Source: Betaproteobacteria bacterium
GTDB taxonomy: Bacteria; Pseudomonadota; Gammaproteobacteria; Burkholderiales; SG8-41
NCBI GenBank assembly: GCA_016202615.1
Contig: JACQOI010000162.1
Location: forward strand, 1 to 35,453
Reading direction: 5' to 3'
DNA: 35,453 nt
The notes under the pieces were generated by a model. The model did no database searches. It was given only the letters and a program-made list of their open reading frames with translations, and was not told where the DNA came from. Position 1 is the stretch's first letter. The number at the start of each line of letters is the position of its first letter. The position numbers were made by a program, and so were the translations under genes. This document shows, piece by piece, positions 1-9,038 of this stretch.

Positions 1-1260
1 ACCCAGTCCATCAAGCGGTATGCCGAACGCTATTCCCGTAAAGGCGAAGCCATTGTCATGGTCAGCGGAGAGCGGCTCGATGCCGAATACGCGGCTCTCG
101 TCAACGGCACGGCCGGTCATGGCTTCGAAATCGACGACTATACTCCCGCTCCTACGCACATAGGGTGTGTGGCTGTGCCGGCATCGATCGCGGTCGGGCT
201 CGAGCAGCAGTCGACGGGGGAAGAGTTGCTGCTGGCGTTGCTGGCGGCATTCGAGATTCACGCACGGGTTGCATATGCCACGAACCCATCCATGATCGTC
301 GATCGTGGATTCCACGCCACCTGCGCGCATGGCGTATTTGGCGCCGCCGCCGCGGCCAGCCGGTTGATGAGGCTGCCCGAGCATGAAACGTTGATGGCGC
401 TGTCGCTCGCCGGCAGCCATGCATCGGGTACAACGGAATTCTCGATAGGCGGCGGAGATATCAAGCGGTTCCACGCGGGGATGGGGGCGGCCGGGGGCAT
501 CCGCTCGGCTCGTGCGGCGGCGTGCGGGATGACGGGCCCGGCGACCATCCTGGAAGGCAAGCGAGGCATTCTTCAGGCGTTCTCAGCTCATCCTGATCCC
601 AAGGCCCTCGTTGACGGGCTCGGGACAAAGTGGGCACTAATGGAGACAGAAGTCAAACCATATACGTGCTGCGGACTGGTGATTTCTCAGGTAGAGGGTT
701 TGCGGAACCTGATGAAGGAGCACGAAATACAGGCCGGCGATATCGAGAAAATAATCGTGGGCGCAGACCGATTCTCCTTGGTACATGTCGGTTCCATTGG
801 CCCGCGGCCCAAAACCATAATCGAAGCACAGTTCAGCACCCACTTCTCCCTGGCGATGTCGGCCGTCCTCGGTGCGAACGATTTCTCCGCGTACCACGCG
901 ATGGCGAAGGAAAACTTCGGGCACGCTGGAGTCTGCGAGCTGGCGCGGCGGATCGAGGTGGTTCTTGATCCGGACCTCGAAGCGCGCTATCCCGACATCT
1001 CCAAATCCACTGTGACAATCTTGACCAGGCGAGGGCGAAAACTACATGGAGAGGGCTTTGGCTACCGAAAACTCCCGCAGGAGGAGGTCGAGAGCAAGTT
1101 CCGCAAACTCGTGGACGGTGCCCTGACGCCCGAGCAGGCGCGGGGCATTATGGAGACGATAGCAAACATGGAAACAATCGAAAAGGTTACCGGGCTGACC
1201 GGGCTGCTGGTGCGCGATAAGGTCAAGAACGCAGCTCTCGTCGAAGGGAAGAGCGCCTAG
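1..1260 (+). CDS. MmgE/PrpD family protein (2-methylcitrate dehydratase-like), 5' truncated by window edge
   Basis: Frame 1 is open from base 1 (TQSIKRYAERYSRKGEAIVMVSGERLDAEYAALVNGTAGHGFEIDDY...); motifs VNGTAGHGFEIDD and GGGDIKRFHAGMGAAGGIRSA are typical of MmgE/PrpD. Confidence 0.9.
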   Translation, partial: TQSIKRYAERYSRKGEAIVMVSGERLDAEYAALVNGTAGHGFEIDDYTPAPTHIGCVAVPASIAVGLEQQSTGEELLLALLAAFEIHARVAYATNPSMIVDRGFHATCAHGVFGAAAAASRLMRLPEHETLMALSLAGSHASGTTEFSIGGGDIKRFHAGMGAAGGIRSARAAACGMTGPATILEGKRGILQAFSAHPDPKALVDGLGTKWALMETEVKPYTCCGLVISQVEGLRNLMKEHEIQAGDIEKIIVGADRFSLVHVGSIGPRPKTIIEAQFSTHFSLAMSAVLGANDFSAYHAMAKENFGHAGVCELARRIEVVLDPDLEARYPDISKSTVTILTRRGRKLHGEGFGYRKLPQEEVESKFRKLVDGALTPEQARGIMETIANMETIEKVTGLTGLLVRDKVKNAALVEGKSA

Positions 1261-1293
1261 GAGTTTGTCGGACTTAGCCCCGACAAACTCCTA
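1258..1293. repeat. Palindromic repeat family A, copy 1 (14-bp perfect stem, 8-nt loop)
   Basis: TAGGAGTTTGTCGG-ACTTAGCC-CCGACAAACTCCTA; the left arm contains the mmgE stop codon TAG. Confidence 0.9.
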
Positions 1294-1333
1294 ATAAGTC
1301 CGACAGGCTGCCAGGTTAACTTTAGAGGATGAC

Positions 1334-2827
1334 ATGATGGAGAAAGGAGCCTTAGATGTAGTTGTCGTCGGTGGCGGGAACGCCGCCCTGTGCGCCGCCC
1401 TGTCAGCCAGGGAACATGGCGCGAACGTCCTGGTGCTCGAGCGCGCGCCAAAGGACCAGCGCGGCGGAAACAGCGCCTTCACGGAGGGCAGCTTCCGCAT
1501 GGTTCACAGCGGGTTGAAAGACGTCATCAAAATCGTTCCCGATCTCTCGAAAGAGGAGATCGCGCGCACCGACTTCGGCGAGTACACCGCCGAGCAGTAC
1601 CTGGACGACCTCGGCCGTATTACGCAGTACTACATTGACCCGGACCTGGCGGAAATCATAGTGCGAACCAGCACCGACACGGTGCATTGGATCCGCGAGA
1701 AGGGTGTGCGGTTCCTGCCGTTTTACGGGCTTTACGCCCACAGGGACAAAGGGCGTTCCAAGTTTTTCGGCGGGGTTGTAGTCTGCGCTGCAGGCGGCGG
1801 GCGGGCTCTGGTGGAGGCGGAGCACAGTGCCGCTGAAAAGCGCGGGATAGTCATTCGCTACGGAGCGCAAGTAACGGGGCTGGTGCGTGGACGATCAGGC
1901 GTCGAGGGAGTGCGTGTGATTGTGGACGGCGTTGAAGAGGAAGTCCGCGCACGCGCCGTCGTCCTCGCTTGCGGCGGCTTCGAAGCCAACCGGGAGTGGC
2001 GCACGCGCTATCTCGGGCCCGGCTGGGATCTGGCGAAGGTGCGAGGCTCCCGCTTCAACACCGGCGACGGCATCCGCATGGCCCTCGATATCGGCGCTCA
2101 GCCGTACGGCCAGTGGTCGGGTTGCCACTCGGTTTCCTGGGAGCGCTATGCGCCGGACTTCGGCGACTCCAGCGCGCCCCTAGGGGGGTACCGCCACGGC
2201 TATGCATACAGTATCATGATCAACTCGGAGGGGAAACGCTTCCTCGACGAAGGGGCTGATTTCCGCAACTACACCTACGCCAAGTACGGCCGCATCGTGC
2301 TCCAACAGCCGGGAAGTTATGCGTGGCAGGTGTTCGACTCGCAGGTTACCCATCTGCTGATGAATGAATATAGGATCAAGGGCGCCACAAAGGCGCAGGC
2401 GAATACGCTCGAGGAGCTGGCGGACCGCATGGGGGACGTCGACCGGGCGCAGTTCTTGAGTACGGTGCGCGAGTACAACGCGGCGGTCAAGCGCGACGTT
2501 CAGTTCGATCCCAGTATCAAGGACGGGCGCCGCACCGTTGGCCTGGAGATCGACAAGTCAAACTGGGCGAATCCTATCGAGGTGCCTCCGTTCGAGGCGT
2601 ACTCCGTGGGTTGCGGCATCACTTTTACGTTCGGTGGGTTAAAGATCGACACCACGGCCCACGTGCTCGACATAAGCGATACGCCGCTTCCTGGTCTTTT
2701 TGCCGCCGGCGAACTGGTCGGTGGGATCTTTTATTTCAACTATCCGGGAAGCTCGGGTCTCATGGCAGGGGCGGTCTTCGGCCGGATCGCCGGACGCGAA
2801 GCCGCCTCGTTCGCAAAAGCAAGGTAG
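1334..2827 (+). CDS. FAD-dependent oxidoreductase, tricarballylate dehydrogenase/fumarate reductase flavoprotein-like
   Basis: 497 aa; N-terminal dinucleotide-binding motif VVVVGGGNAALCAALSAREHGANVLVLERAP, C-terminal GLFAAGELVGGIFYFNYPGSSGLMAGAVFGRIAG. Confidence 0.88.
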   Translation: MMEKGALDVVVVGGGNAALCAALSAREHGANVLVLERAPKDQRGGNSAFTEGSFRMVHSGLKDVIKIVPDLSKEEIARTDFGEYTAEQYLDDLGRITQYYIDPDLAEIIVRTSTDTVHWIREKGVRFLPFYGLYAHRDKGRSKFFGGVVVCAAGGGRALVEAEHSAAEKRGIVIRYGAQVTGLVRGRSGVEGVRVIVDGVEEEVRARAVVLACGGFEANREWRTRYLGPGWDLAKVRGSRFNTGDGIRMALDIGAQPYGQWSGCHSVSWERYAPDFGDSSAPLGGYRHGYAYSIMINSEGKRFLDEGADFRNYTYAKYGRIVLQQPGSYAWQVFDSQVTHLLMNEYRIKGATKAQANTLEELADRMGDVDRAQFLSTVREYNAAVKRDVQFDPSIKDGRRTVGLEIDKSNWANPIEVPPFEAYSVGCGITFTFGGLKIDTTAHVLDISDTPLPGLFAAGELVGGIFYFNYPGSSGLMAGAVFGRIAGREAASFAKAR

Positions 2828-2876
2828 GCGGGCTTCCGGTGCGGCTGAAGCGGATATTGGGTTCTGTGTCGCTGGC

Positions 2877-2912
2877 TAGGAGTTTGTCGCATTTAGCCCC
2901 GACAAACTCCTA
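2877..2912. repeat. Palindromic repeat family A, copy 2
   Basis: TAGGAGTTTGTCG (2877-2889) / CGACAAACTCCTA (2900-2912), loop contains TTTAGCC. Confidence 0.9.
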
Positions 2913-2985
2913 ATGCAAAACCGGCATCAGAAGAATTGCGGAAGAGGATAACAGATATGCGAAATGGTCAGCCGGTTTTGCTTTT

Positions 2986-3021
2986 AGCAGCCTGTCGGGC
3001 TTGGCACTCCAACAGGCTGCT
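2986..3021. repeat. Palindromic repeat family B (AGCAGCCTGT...ACAGGCTGCT), copy 1
   Basis: AGCAGCCTGT 2986-2995 / ACAGGCTGCT 3012-3021. Confidence 0.8.
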
Positions 3022-3090
3022 GGCATGACGCAAAAGATTCATTTGTCGTGGACTTTAACTCCCAGCCAGCATCTATAATAGGGAATTCGC

Positions 3091-4014
3091 ATGACCAATA
3101 GCGCAACCACAGCGAACACAAGTCTGTTGTCTGCCGGAACACGCTTTCGCTTGGCGCTTACCGAGAACCAGCCGCTTCCGATCGTCGGAACGATTAATCC
3201 ATACTGCGCCATGTTGGCGAAACACGCCGGCCACAAAGCCATTTACCTGGCCGGAGGGGGCGTTGGAACCTATTCCTACGGTCTACCCGACCTTGCTATC
3301 ACGACATTAAACGATCTTCTCACCGATGTCCGGCGTATCACAGATGCCAGCGATTTGCCGTTACTCGTGGACGTCGACACCGGCTTCGGTGGTCTGTTCA
3401 ATATCGCGCGCATGGTCAAATCTCTCATCAAGGATGGCGCCGCGGCCATGCACATCGAGGACCAAGTCCAATTAAAGCGCTGCGGTCACCGTCCGGGAAA
3501 GGAAGTTGTGGCCATAGACGAGATGGTCGACCGCATCAAGGCGTCAGTCGATGCGCGCACCGACGACTCGTTTTTCATAATCGCGCGCACCGATGCGCTC
3601 GCGGTGGAAGGACTGCGGGCGACGATCGATCGGGCCTGCGCCTATGCCGAAGCGGGTGCTGACATGATATTCGCTGAAGCGTGCACCGAGCTCGAGCAGT
3701 ACCGGAAGTTTGTCGATGCGCTCGATCGCCCCCATTCGGTATTAGCTAACATTACTGAGTTTTCAATGACGCCGGGATTCACGCTTGAAGAGCTTCGAAG
3801 CGTCGGCGTGTCAGCCGCGCTCTATCCTCTTTCGGCGGCGAGGGCGATGGCTGCCGCGGCGCTTCGTGTATATCAGGCGATTCTGCGGGACGGCACGCAG
3901 AAGGGCGTTCTCGGCATTATGCAACACCGCAATGATCTGTACGAGATTATCAACTATCAGGCGTATGAACAGAAATACGATCAATTGTTCGCGAAAGTCA
4001 AGAAGCAGCCTTGA
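3091..4014 (+). CDS. prpB: 2-methylisocitrate lyase-like protein (ICL/PEP mutase superfamily)
   Basis: 307 aa; [56 protein letters not shown] resemble PrpB along the full length. Confidence 0.88.
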   Translation: MTNSATTANTSLLSAGTRFRLALTENQPLPIVGTINPYCAMLAKHAGHKAIYLAGGGVGTYSYGLPDLAITTLNDLLTDVRRITDASDLPLLVDVDTGFGGLFNIARMVKSLIKDGAAAMHIEDQVQLKRCGHRPGKEVVAIDEMVDRIKASVDARTDDSFFIIARTDALAVEGLRATIDRACAYAEAGADMIFAEACTELEQYRKFVDALDRPHSVLANITEFSMTPGFTLEELRSVGVSAALYPLSAARAMAAAALRVYQAILRDGTQKGVLGIMQHRNDLYEIINYQAYEQKYDQLFAKVKKQP

Positions 4015-4056
4015 GGCGGATACAACCGTGATTCTATTACAGTTAGGAGAACTAGA

Positions 4057-4839
4057 ATGAATTATCAAACGATATTAACCGTTCGGGACGAAGCCGCATT
4101 CGTGATTACGCTCAACCGTCCCGATAAGCGCAATGCGGTCAGTATGCTCATGATGGACGAGATCGTCGATGCGCTGAAGGCCGCTGAAGCTGACCCTGCG
4201 GTGCGCGCTGCTATCCTTACCGGTGGAGTTGGTTTTTTCGCCGCTGGCGCGGATCTGAATGAGGCATTGCAAATCAAGACTGCAACGCAGGTCATCAGCT
4301 ACGTCAAGCGATGGCACAGACTCAACTCGACAATCGAGGAGCTTGCGAAACCGGTGATCGCCGCGATTGAAGGATTCTGCATTACCGGGGGGCTCGAACT
4401 CGCGCTCGCCTGCGACCTGCGCGTCGCCGCCGAGGCTTCCTCGTTCGCCATCACCAGCTCCAGGATTGGAACTGTCGCGGGCGCCGGCGGCACGCAGCGA
4501 CTGCCGCGCATAGTCGGTATCGCCAACGCGCTTGACCTTCTGTTGGCGGCCGAGCCGATCGATGCGCGCGAAGCCCATCGCATCGGACTTATCAACAGGT
4601 TGTGCGCCAAGGGCGCAGCGCTCGAGACGGCAAAAGCGATTGTGAAAGTTTACGCACAGCGGGCGCCTCTTAGTCTGACTTTAGTCAAACGTGCGGTACA
4701 CCGCGGGATGCAGATGGACCTTGCCTCCGGCATCGAGCTCGAGAGCCTCATCGTCGCAGCAGCTTACGGCACCGAGGACAAACAAGAGGGGATCTCCGCT
4801 TTTCTTGAAAAGCGTTTGCCCTCTTTCAAGGGCCGATAG
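4057..4839 (+). CDS. Enoyl-CoA hydratase/isomerase family protein
   Basis: 260 aa; VITLNRPDKRNAVSMLM, FFAAGADLNEAL, AAIEGFCITGGLELALACDLRVAAE, GTVAGAGGTQRLPRIVG. Confidence 0.92.
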   Translation: MNYQTILTVRDEAAFVITLNRPDKRNAVSMLMMDEIVDALKAAEADPAVRAAILTGGVGFFAAGADLNEALQIKTATQVISYVKRWHRLNSTIEELAKPVIAAIEGFCITGGLELALACDLRVAAEASSFAITSSRIGTVAGAGGTQRLPRIVGIANALDLLLAAEPIDAREAHRIGLINRLCAKGAALETAKAIVKVYAQRAPLSLTLVKRAVHRGMQMDLASGIELESLIVAAAYGTEDKQEGISAFLEKRLPSFKGR

Positions 4840-4977
4840 ATCGTGTAACGCATCGCGCGTGTCGCCGGCGCGATGCCGACATGGCCAAGCGCTGTTGCAG
4901 AGCAGCGAAAAACCGCTTATCATAATGATTTCTTTATTTCGAACCTTCAACTTGGTTTGGGACATCACGCGATCATA

Positions 4978-6060
4978 ATGTATATGAATCTTGAGGTTAC
5001 ACAGTTGCCTTGGATAGTATCGCGTCGCCGAATCGGGAAATTGTGGCGCGGAATTCCTTCCGAGAGAAGGAAGGCATATGCGTGGAACAGGTGGCCGTTG
5101 GCCGTCCTGACATGCCTCGGTTTATCGTTACACGTCCTGCCGATCGACCTGCTGGCGGCGCAGAGTTACCCGAACCGACCGATTCGCATGGTCGTGCCGA
5201 GTTCTCCTGGCGGTGGTGTCGATATCAACACTCGCATCGTTTCGCAGAGACTCGCCGACCAGCTCGGCGTATCAGTGGTGGTCGATAACCGCGCCGGCGC
5301 CAGCACAATGATCGGAACCGAGATTGCCGTCAAGGCCCCGCCTGATGGATATACCCTGATCACAGTACCGATGGAGTTGTCGATTAACCCCAGCCTGTAT
5401 CCCAAGATCCCGTACGATGCGCTCAGAGACTTGGCGCCTGTTGCGCAGACGGGGGCGAGCCAGTACGCGCTGACTACGCATCCGGGCGTTCCGGCAAATT
5501 CCGTCAAACAGCTCATTGCGCTGAGTAAGACCCGCCCTGGAGGGCTTAACTTCGGTAACGCTGGAGTCGGCAGCCCCGGCCATCTCGCAGGATTGTTGCT
5601 CCAGGCGATGACAGGGACCAAGCTGCTATACGTCACGTTCAAGGGAGCCGGGCCGGCGGTCATTGGCGCGATGAGCGGCGAAGTTGACCTCGTTATTAGC
5701 AGCACGGCATCGGTTGTCGCGCTGGTCAAATCTGGCAAGCTGCGCGCGATCGCGGTAACCGGTCTGCGGCGCTTCTCCGAGTTGCCCGAAATCCCGACAG
5801 TGTCTGAAGCAGGAGTGCCGGGGTACGCAGTCAATGGATGGTACGGGATTCTCGCGCCAGCCGGTACGCCACGCGACATCATCAATAAGCTGAATGCGGA
5901 GATCGCAAAAGCGGTGCAGCACCCCGCGACCAAGGAGCGGTACGCTTCAATGGGGGTCGAGCCGGTTACAGGCTCGCCGCAGGAGTTCGGCGCCTTACTG
6001 CGGTCTGAGACCGAGAAGTGGTCGCGAGTGATCAAATCGGCAGGCGTGCGTCTCGATTAG
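4978..6060 (+). CDS. TTT (Bug) family substrate-binding protein
   Basis: SYPNRPIRMVVPSSPGGGVDINTRIVSQRLADQLGVSVVVDNRAGA, APPDGYTL, GVPGYAVNGWYGILAPAGTP; start uncertain (ORF open from 4873). Confidence 0.9.
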   Translation: MYMNLEVTQLPWIVSRRRIGKLWRGIPSERRKAYAWNRWPLAVLTCLGLSLHVLPIDLLAAQSYPNRPIRMVVPSSPGGGVDINTRIVSQRLADQLGVSVVVDNRAGASTMIGTEIAVKAPPDGYTLITVPMELSINPSLYPKIPYDALRDLAPVAQTGASQYALTTHPGVPANSVKQLIALSKTRPGGLNFGNAGVGSPGHLAGLLLQAMTGTKLLYVTFKGAGPAVIGAMSGEVDLVISSTASVVALVKSGKLRAIAVTGLRRFSELPEIPTVSEAGVPGYAVNGWYGILAPAGTPRDIINKLNAEIAKAVQHPATKERYASMGVEPVTGSPQEFGALLRSETEKWSRVIKSAGVRLD

Positions 6061-6113
6061 AGCCGCCTCCGGAAGTACTCGATACAGTTTTAGTCAAAGT
6101 CGGAGCAAAGTTC

Positions 6114-7316
6114 ATGAGACAGATCCAAATCCCGGCCGTGTTCATGCGCGGCGGTACCAGCAAAGCTATCGTCTTCCACGCCAGGGACCTGCCGCGCGAC
6201 CGGACGCTGTGGGATGATATTTTCCTCGCGGCCATTGGCAGCCCGGATCAAAATGGGCGTCAGCTTGACGGAATGGGAGGTGGCGTATCCTCCCTCTCGA
6301 AAATTTGCGTGGTCGGCCCCCCGACCCACCCCGACGCCGACATCGACTACACGTTTGCGCAGGTGCAGATAAAGGAGGCCCGGGTCGACCATAGCGCCAA
6401 CTGCGGCAACATGTCTGCGGCAATAGGGCCGTTCGCGGTCGATGAGGGTCTGATCAAGGTTTCCGGCAAGGAAGCGTTGGTGCGTATTTACAACACCAAC
6501 ACCAAAAAGTTCATCCATGCGCGCTTCCCACTCGATGACGGCATGGCGGCGGTCGATGGCGATCTTTCGATTCCGGGCGTAGCTGGCACCGGCGCGCCAC
6601 TGCGGCTCGAGTTTCGCGAGCCCGGCGGGGCCACCACCGGCAAGCTGCTGCCGACCGGCAACGTGATCGATACGCTTGATGTTCCCGGCGTCGGCAAGGT
6701 CCGTGCTTCGCTGATCGATGCCGCTAACGCGGCGTGTTTTCTTAATGCGGCGGACCTCGGGCTGACCGGTATCGAAATGCCGGAAGCACTCGATGCGTCA
6801 ACCGAGCTGGTGGACAAGCTGGCAAGGATTCGTATTGCAGCCTCAGTCGCAATGGGCATCGGCAAGAACGTCGAAGATGCGGCTCGCAAGCGTTCCGTGC
6901 CGTTCATTGGTTTTGTATCCGGCCCGCAGGATGCGCAAATGCTGTCGGGCGAGACCATCAAAGGCGACGCCGTCGATCTCACCGGGCGGGTGTTCTCCAA
7001 CGGTCAGGCGCACCGCGCGTTGCCGGGCACATTGTCGTTGTGCATGGCGGTTGCGGCGCGCATCAAGGGCAGCGTCGTTAATCAGGTCGCACGCCTGAAT
7101 CCGGACCCAGATGCCGGAATCAGGATATCGATGCCCTCGGGCGTGCTGGTAGTCGCGGCGACGGTCAAGCAGGTAAACGGCGTATGGCACGCCGAGCAGG
7201 GCGGGTTTTATCGGACGCAGCGCCGTTTGTTTACGGGTTGCGTCTTCGTACGCGCCTCCCGTGTCCCTGCCGTTTCCGCCACTCAAACGTCTCTCAGCGC
7301 CGCAGTCTCCGTCTGA
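6114..7316 (+). CDS. prpF: PrpF family isomerase (methylaconitate/4-oxalomesaconate isomerase-like)
   Basis: MRQIQIPAVFMRGGTSKAIVFHARDLP, MGGGVSSLSKICVVGPP, VDHSANCGNMSAAIGPFAV; ORF extends upstream to 6018, ATG at 6114 preferred. Confidence 0.85.
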   Translation: MRQIQIPAVFMRGGTSKAIVFHARDLPRDRTLWDDIFLAAIGSPDQNGRQLDGMGGGVSSLSKICVVGPPTHPDADIDYTFAQVQIKEARVDHSANCGNMSAAIGPFAVDEGLIKVSGKEALVRIYNTNTKKFIHARFPLDDGMAAVDGDLSIPGVAGTGAPLRLEFREPGGATTGKLLPTGNVIDTLDVPGVGKVRASLIDAANAACFLNAADLGLTGIEMPEALDASTELVDKLARIRIAASVAMGIGKNVEDAARKRSVPFIGFVSGPQDAQMLSGETIKGDAVDLTGRVFSNGQAHRALPGTLSLCMAVAARIKGSVVNQVARLNPDPDAGIRISMPSGVLVVAATVKQVNGVWHAEQGGFYRTQRRLFTGCVFVRASRVPAVSATQTSLSAAVSV

Positions 7317-7335
7317 ACGGCGCTACTGCTCCGCC

Positions 7336-7372
7336 AGCAGCCTGTCGGACTTAACAGTCCGTGCAGGCTGCT
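7336..7372. terminator. Palindromic repeat family B, copy 2; probable bidirectional terminator
   Basis: AGCAGCCTG / CAGGCTGCT with inner CGGACT / AGTCCG, between convergent genes ending at 7316 (+) and 7388 (-). Confidence 0.75.
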
Positions 7373-7387
7373 AAAGAGTGGCGGTGC

Positions 7388-8776
7388 TCAGCTGCGTAGC
7401 GCCTCCGACAACGCCCGAACGGAAGACAGCTGCTCGAGCTGATTTGCGACGTCGAGAACCCGATCGATCGCGGCGGATGGCTTTGCGGCTGATGCGAGCC
7501 GCCGGAATTTCTCTTTGCGCTCGGCATCAGTGCAGGGATCAGCCGGCGTGCCATGCGCGTCGAATGCCATGGAAGTGCGTACCTCTCCACTTCTCAAGTG
7601 CAGCTCTACGCGGGCGCCCATCTGATTCGGATAAGCGGCTTCGGCCTGCTCGTCAACGTAAAGATCGATCCGATTGGCGAGTTCGCGCGTTATGGGGTTG
7701 GTAATGGCCCGGTCCGAAAACGCGGCTGGATCCCTCGGGTTCGCCAGCAACGCCGCGGCCGCGCAGTAGGGAATGCTGTACTGTGCGCCCATCGTGTCCA
7801 AGGGCGCCGGATTGCCGTTGTTCTTGACTGCATAGCGAGAGGTGCCTATGCGAACTTTCTTTATGTCCCCTGTTTCCAATGCGGCATCCCCGCGCAGTTG
7901 CTGCAGTACTTGCACCGCACTATGGATCCCGCCGCACATGGGATAGTGCTTCACCCAGACCGCGTCGGTAGCCCAGCGGCTGCCGAGCTCTTCGGTAAGA
8001 CGCTCGGCGCTCGCGGTGCTTCCACCGAACACTTCAAGCAGCCCGAATTTGCCGTCCAGTGCGGCGCGTGGGCCCGTAAATCCGCGTTCGGCAAGCTGAC
8101 ACATGCGAACCCCGGCCTCCGCGCTGCGTCCCGCGTGCATGCGCTTAACCATACCGCCGCCGCTCCCGCCGGCGAAACTCTTAATGCCCGAGGAGGCAGA
8201 GCAGGCGAGACCGATTGCCGCAAGCAGCTTATCCGGCGTGAGGCTTAGTGTCACGCCTGCGGCGAATGCAGCGGCAATCGGGCCGACGATTGGGGTCATG
8301 TGAAAGCCACGTTGCGCAGGCTCAACGCCAAGCGCCAGGCTCAAGCGCGCCATTGCCTCGTAGCCTGCGATGACTCCGAGCAGCAGCCGCAACCCGGAAA
8401 CGTCTGCGTATTCGGCGGCAGCGAGCGCGGCTGGAACGACTACGGACCCGGGGTGGACCAACGCCCCGACGATTATGTCGTCAAGCTCGAAACCATGGAT
8501 GGCCGTGCCATTGACGAGTGCCGCAGGCGCCGGAGCCACCGTCTGCCTTCGACCGAGCAAAGTACATTGGCCCGCGCCACCTTCCGCCAACGTGTTGTCG
8601 GCCATCATCTCGCCCCAGGATTGCTTCGCACCGAACAGCCCGCAGCCGATGCTATCGATGAAACAGGCCTGAGCCTGCGTGAAGACCCGTGCGGGCACGT
8701 TGGTTCGAGACAGCGAAGTGGCGAATTCGGCGAGTTTCTCCGAGTGGCGCGCAGCGCCGGGCGTTTGAGATTCCAT
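7388..8776 (-). CDS. MmgE/PrpD family protein
   Basis: 462 aa; ALVNGTAIHGFELDDIIVGALVHPGSVVVPAALA, GGMVKRMHAGRSAEAGVRMCQLAERGFTGP. Confidence 0.92.
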   Translation of the reverse strand: MESQTPGAARHSEKLAEFATSLSRTNVPARVFTQAQACFIDSIGCGLFGAKQSWGEMMADNTLAEGGAGQCTLLGRRQTVAPAPAALVNGTAIHGFELDDIIVGALVHPGSVVVPAALAAAEYADVSGLRLLLGVIAGYEAMARLSLALGVEPAQRGFHMTPIVGPIAAAFAAGVTLSLTPDKLLAAIGLACSASSGIKSFAGGSGGGMVKRMHAGRSAEAGVRMCQLAERGFTGPRAALDGKFGLLEVFGGSTASAERLTEELGSRWATDAVWVKHYPMCGGIHSAVQVLQQLRGDAALETGDIKKVRIGTSRYAVKNNGNPAPLDTMGAQYSIPYCAAAALLANPRDPAAFSDRAITNPITRELANRIDLYVDEQAEAAYPNQMGARVELHLRSGEVRTSMAFDAHGTPADPCTDAERKEKFRRLASAAKPSAAIDRVLDVANQLEQLSSVRALSEALRS

Positions 8777-9038
8777 ATGTTCTCCGCGTAATCCTATCGG
8801 TCTATCGGTCAGTACAGGCCCGCACCGAGCCGGTGCCTGGAACGTTTTTCCGCCTGTTTCGCTTGCATTTCCAAATCTGTGCCGAAGGCGATGTTCAAAA
8901 CCTGGTCGAAGGTTTGAAGTGGCAGAGTGGCTATGCTAACTGGTTTTTCGCCACCCTGCAACAGTGCTTCTTGATTCCCGTCTCAGCGCTTGATCCAGAA
9001 TTTACAGATCGCGATGACCCCGAACTCAACCTTCAACT

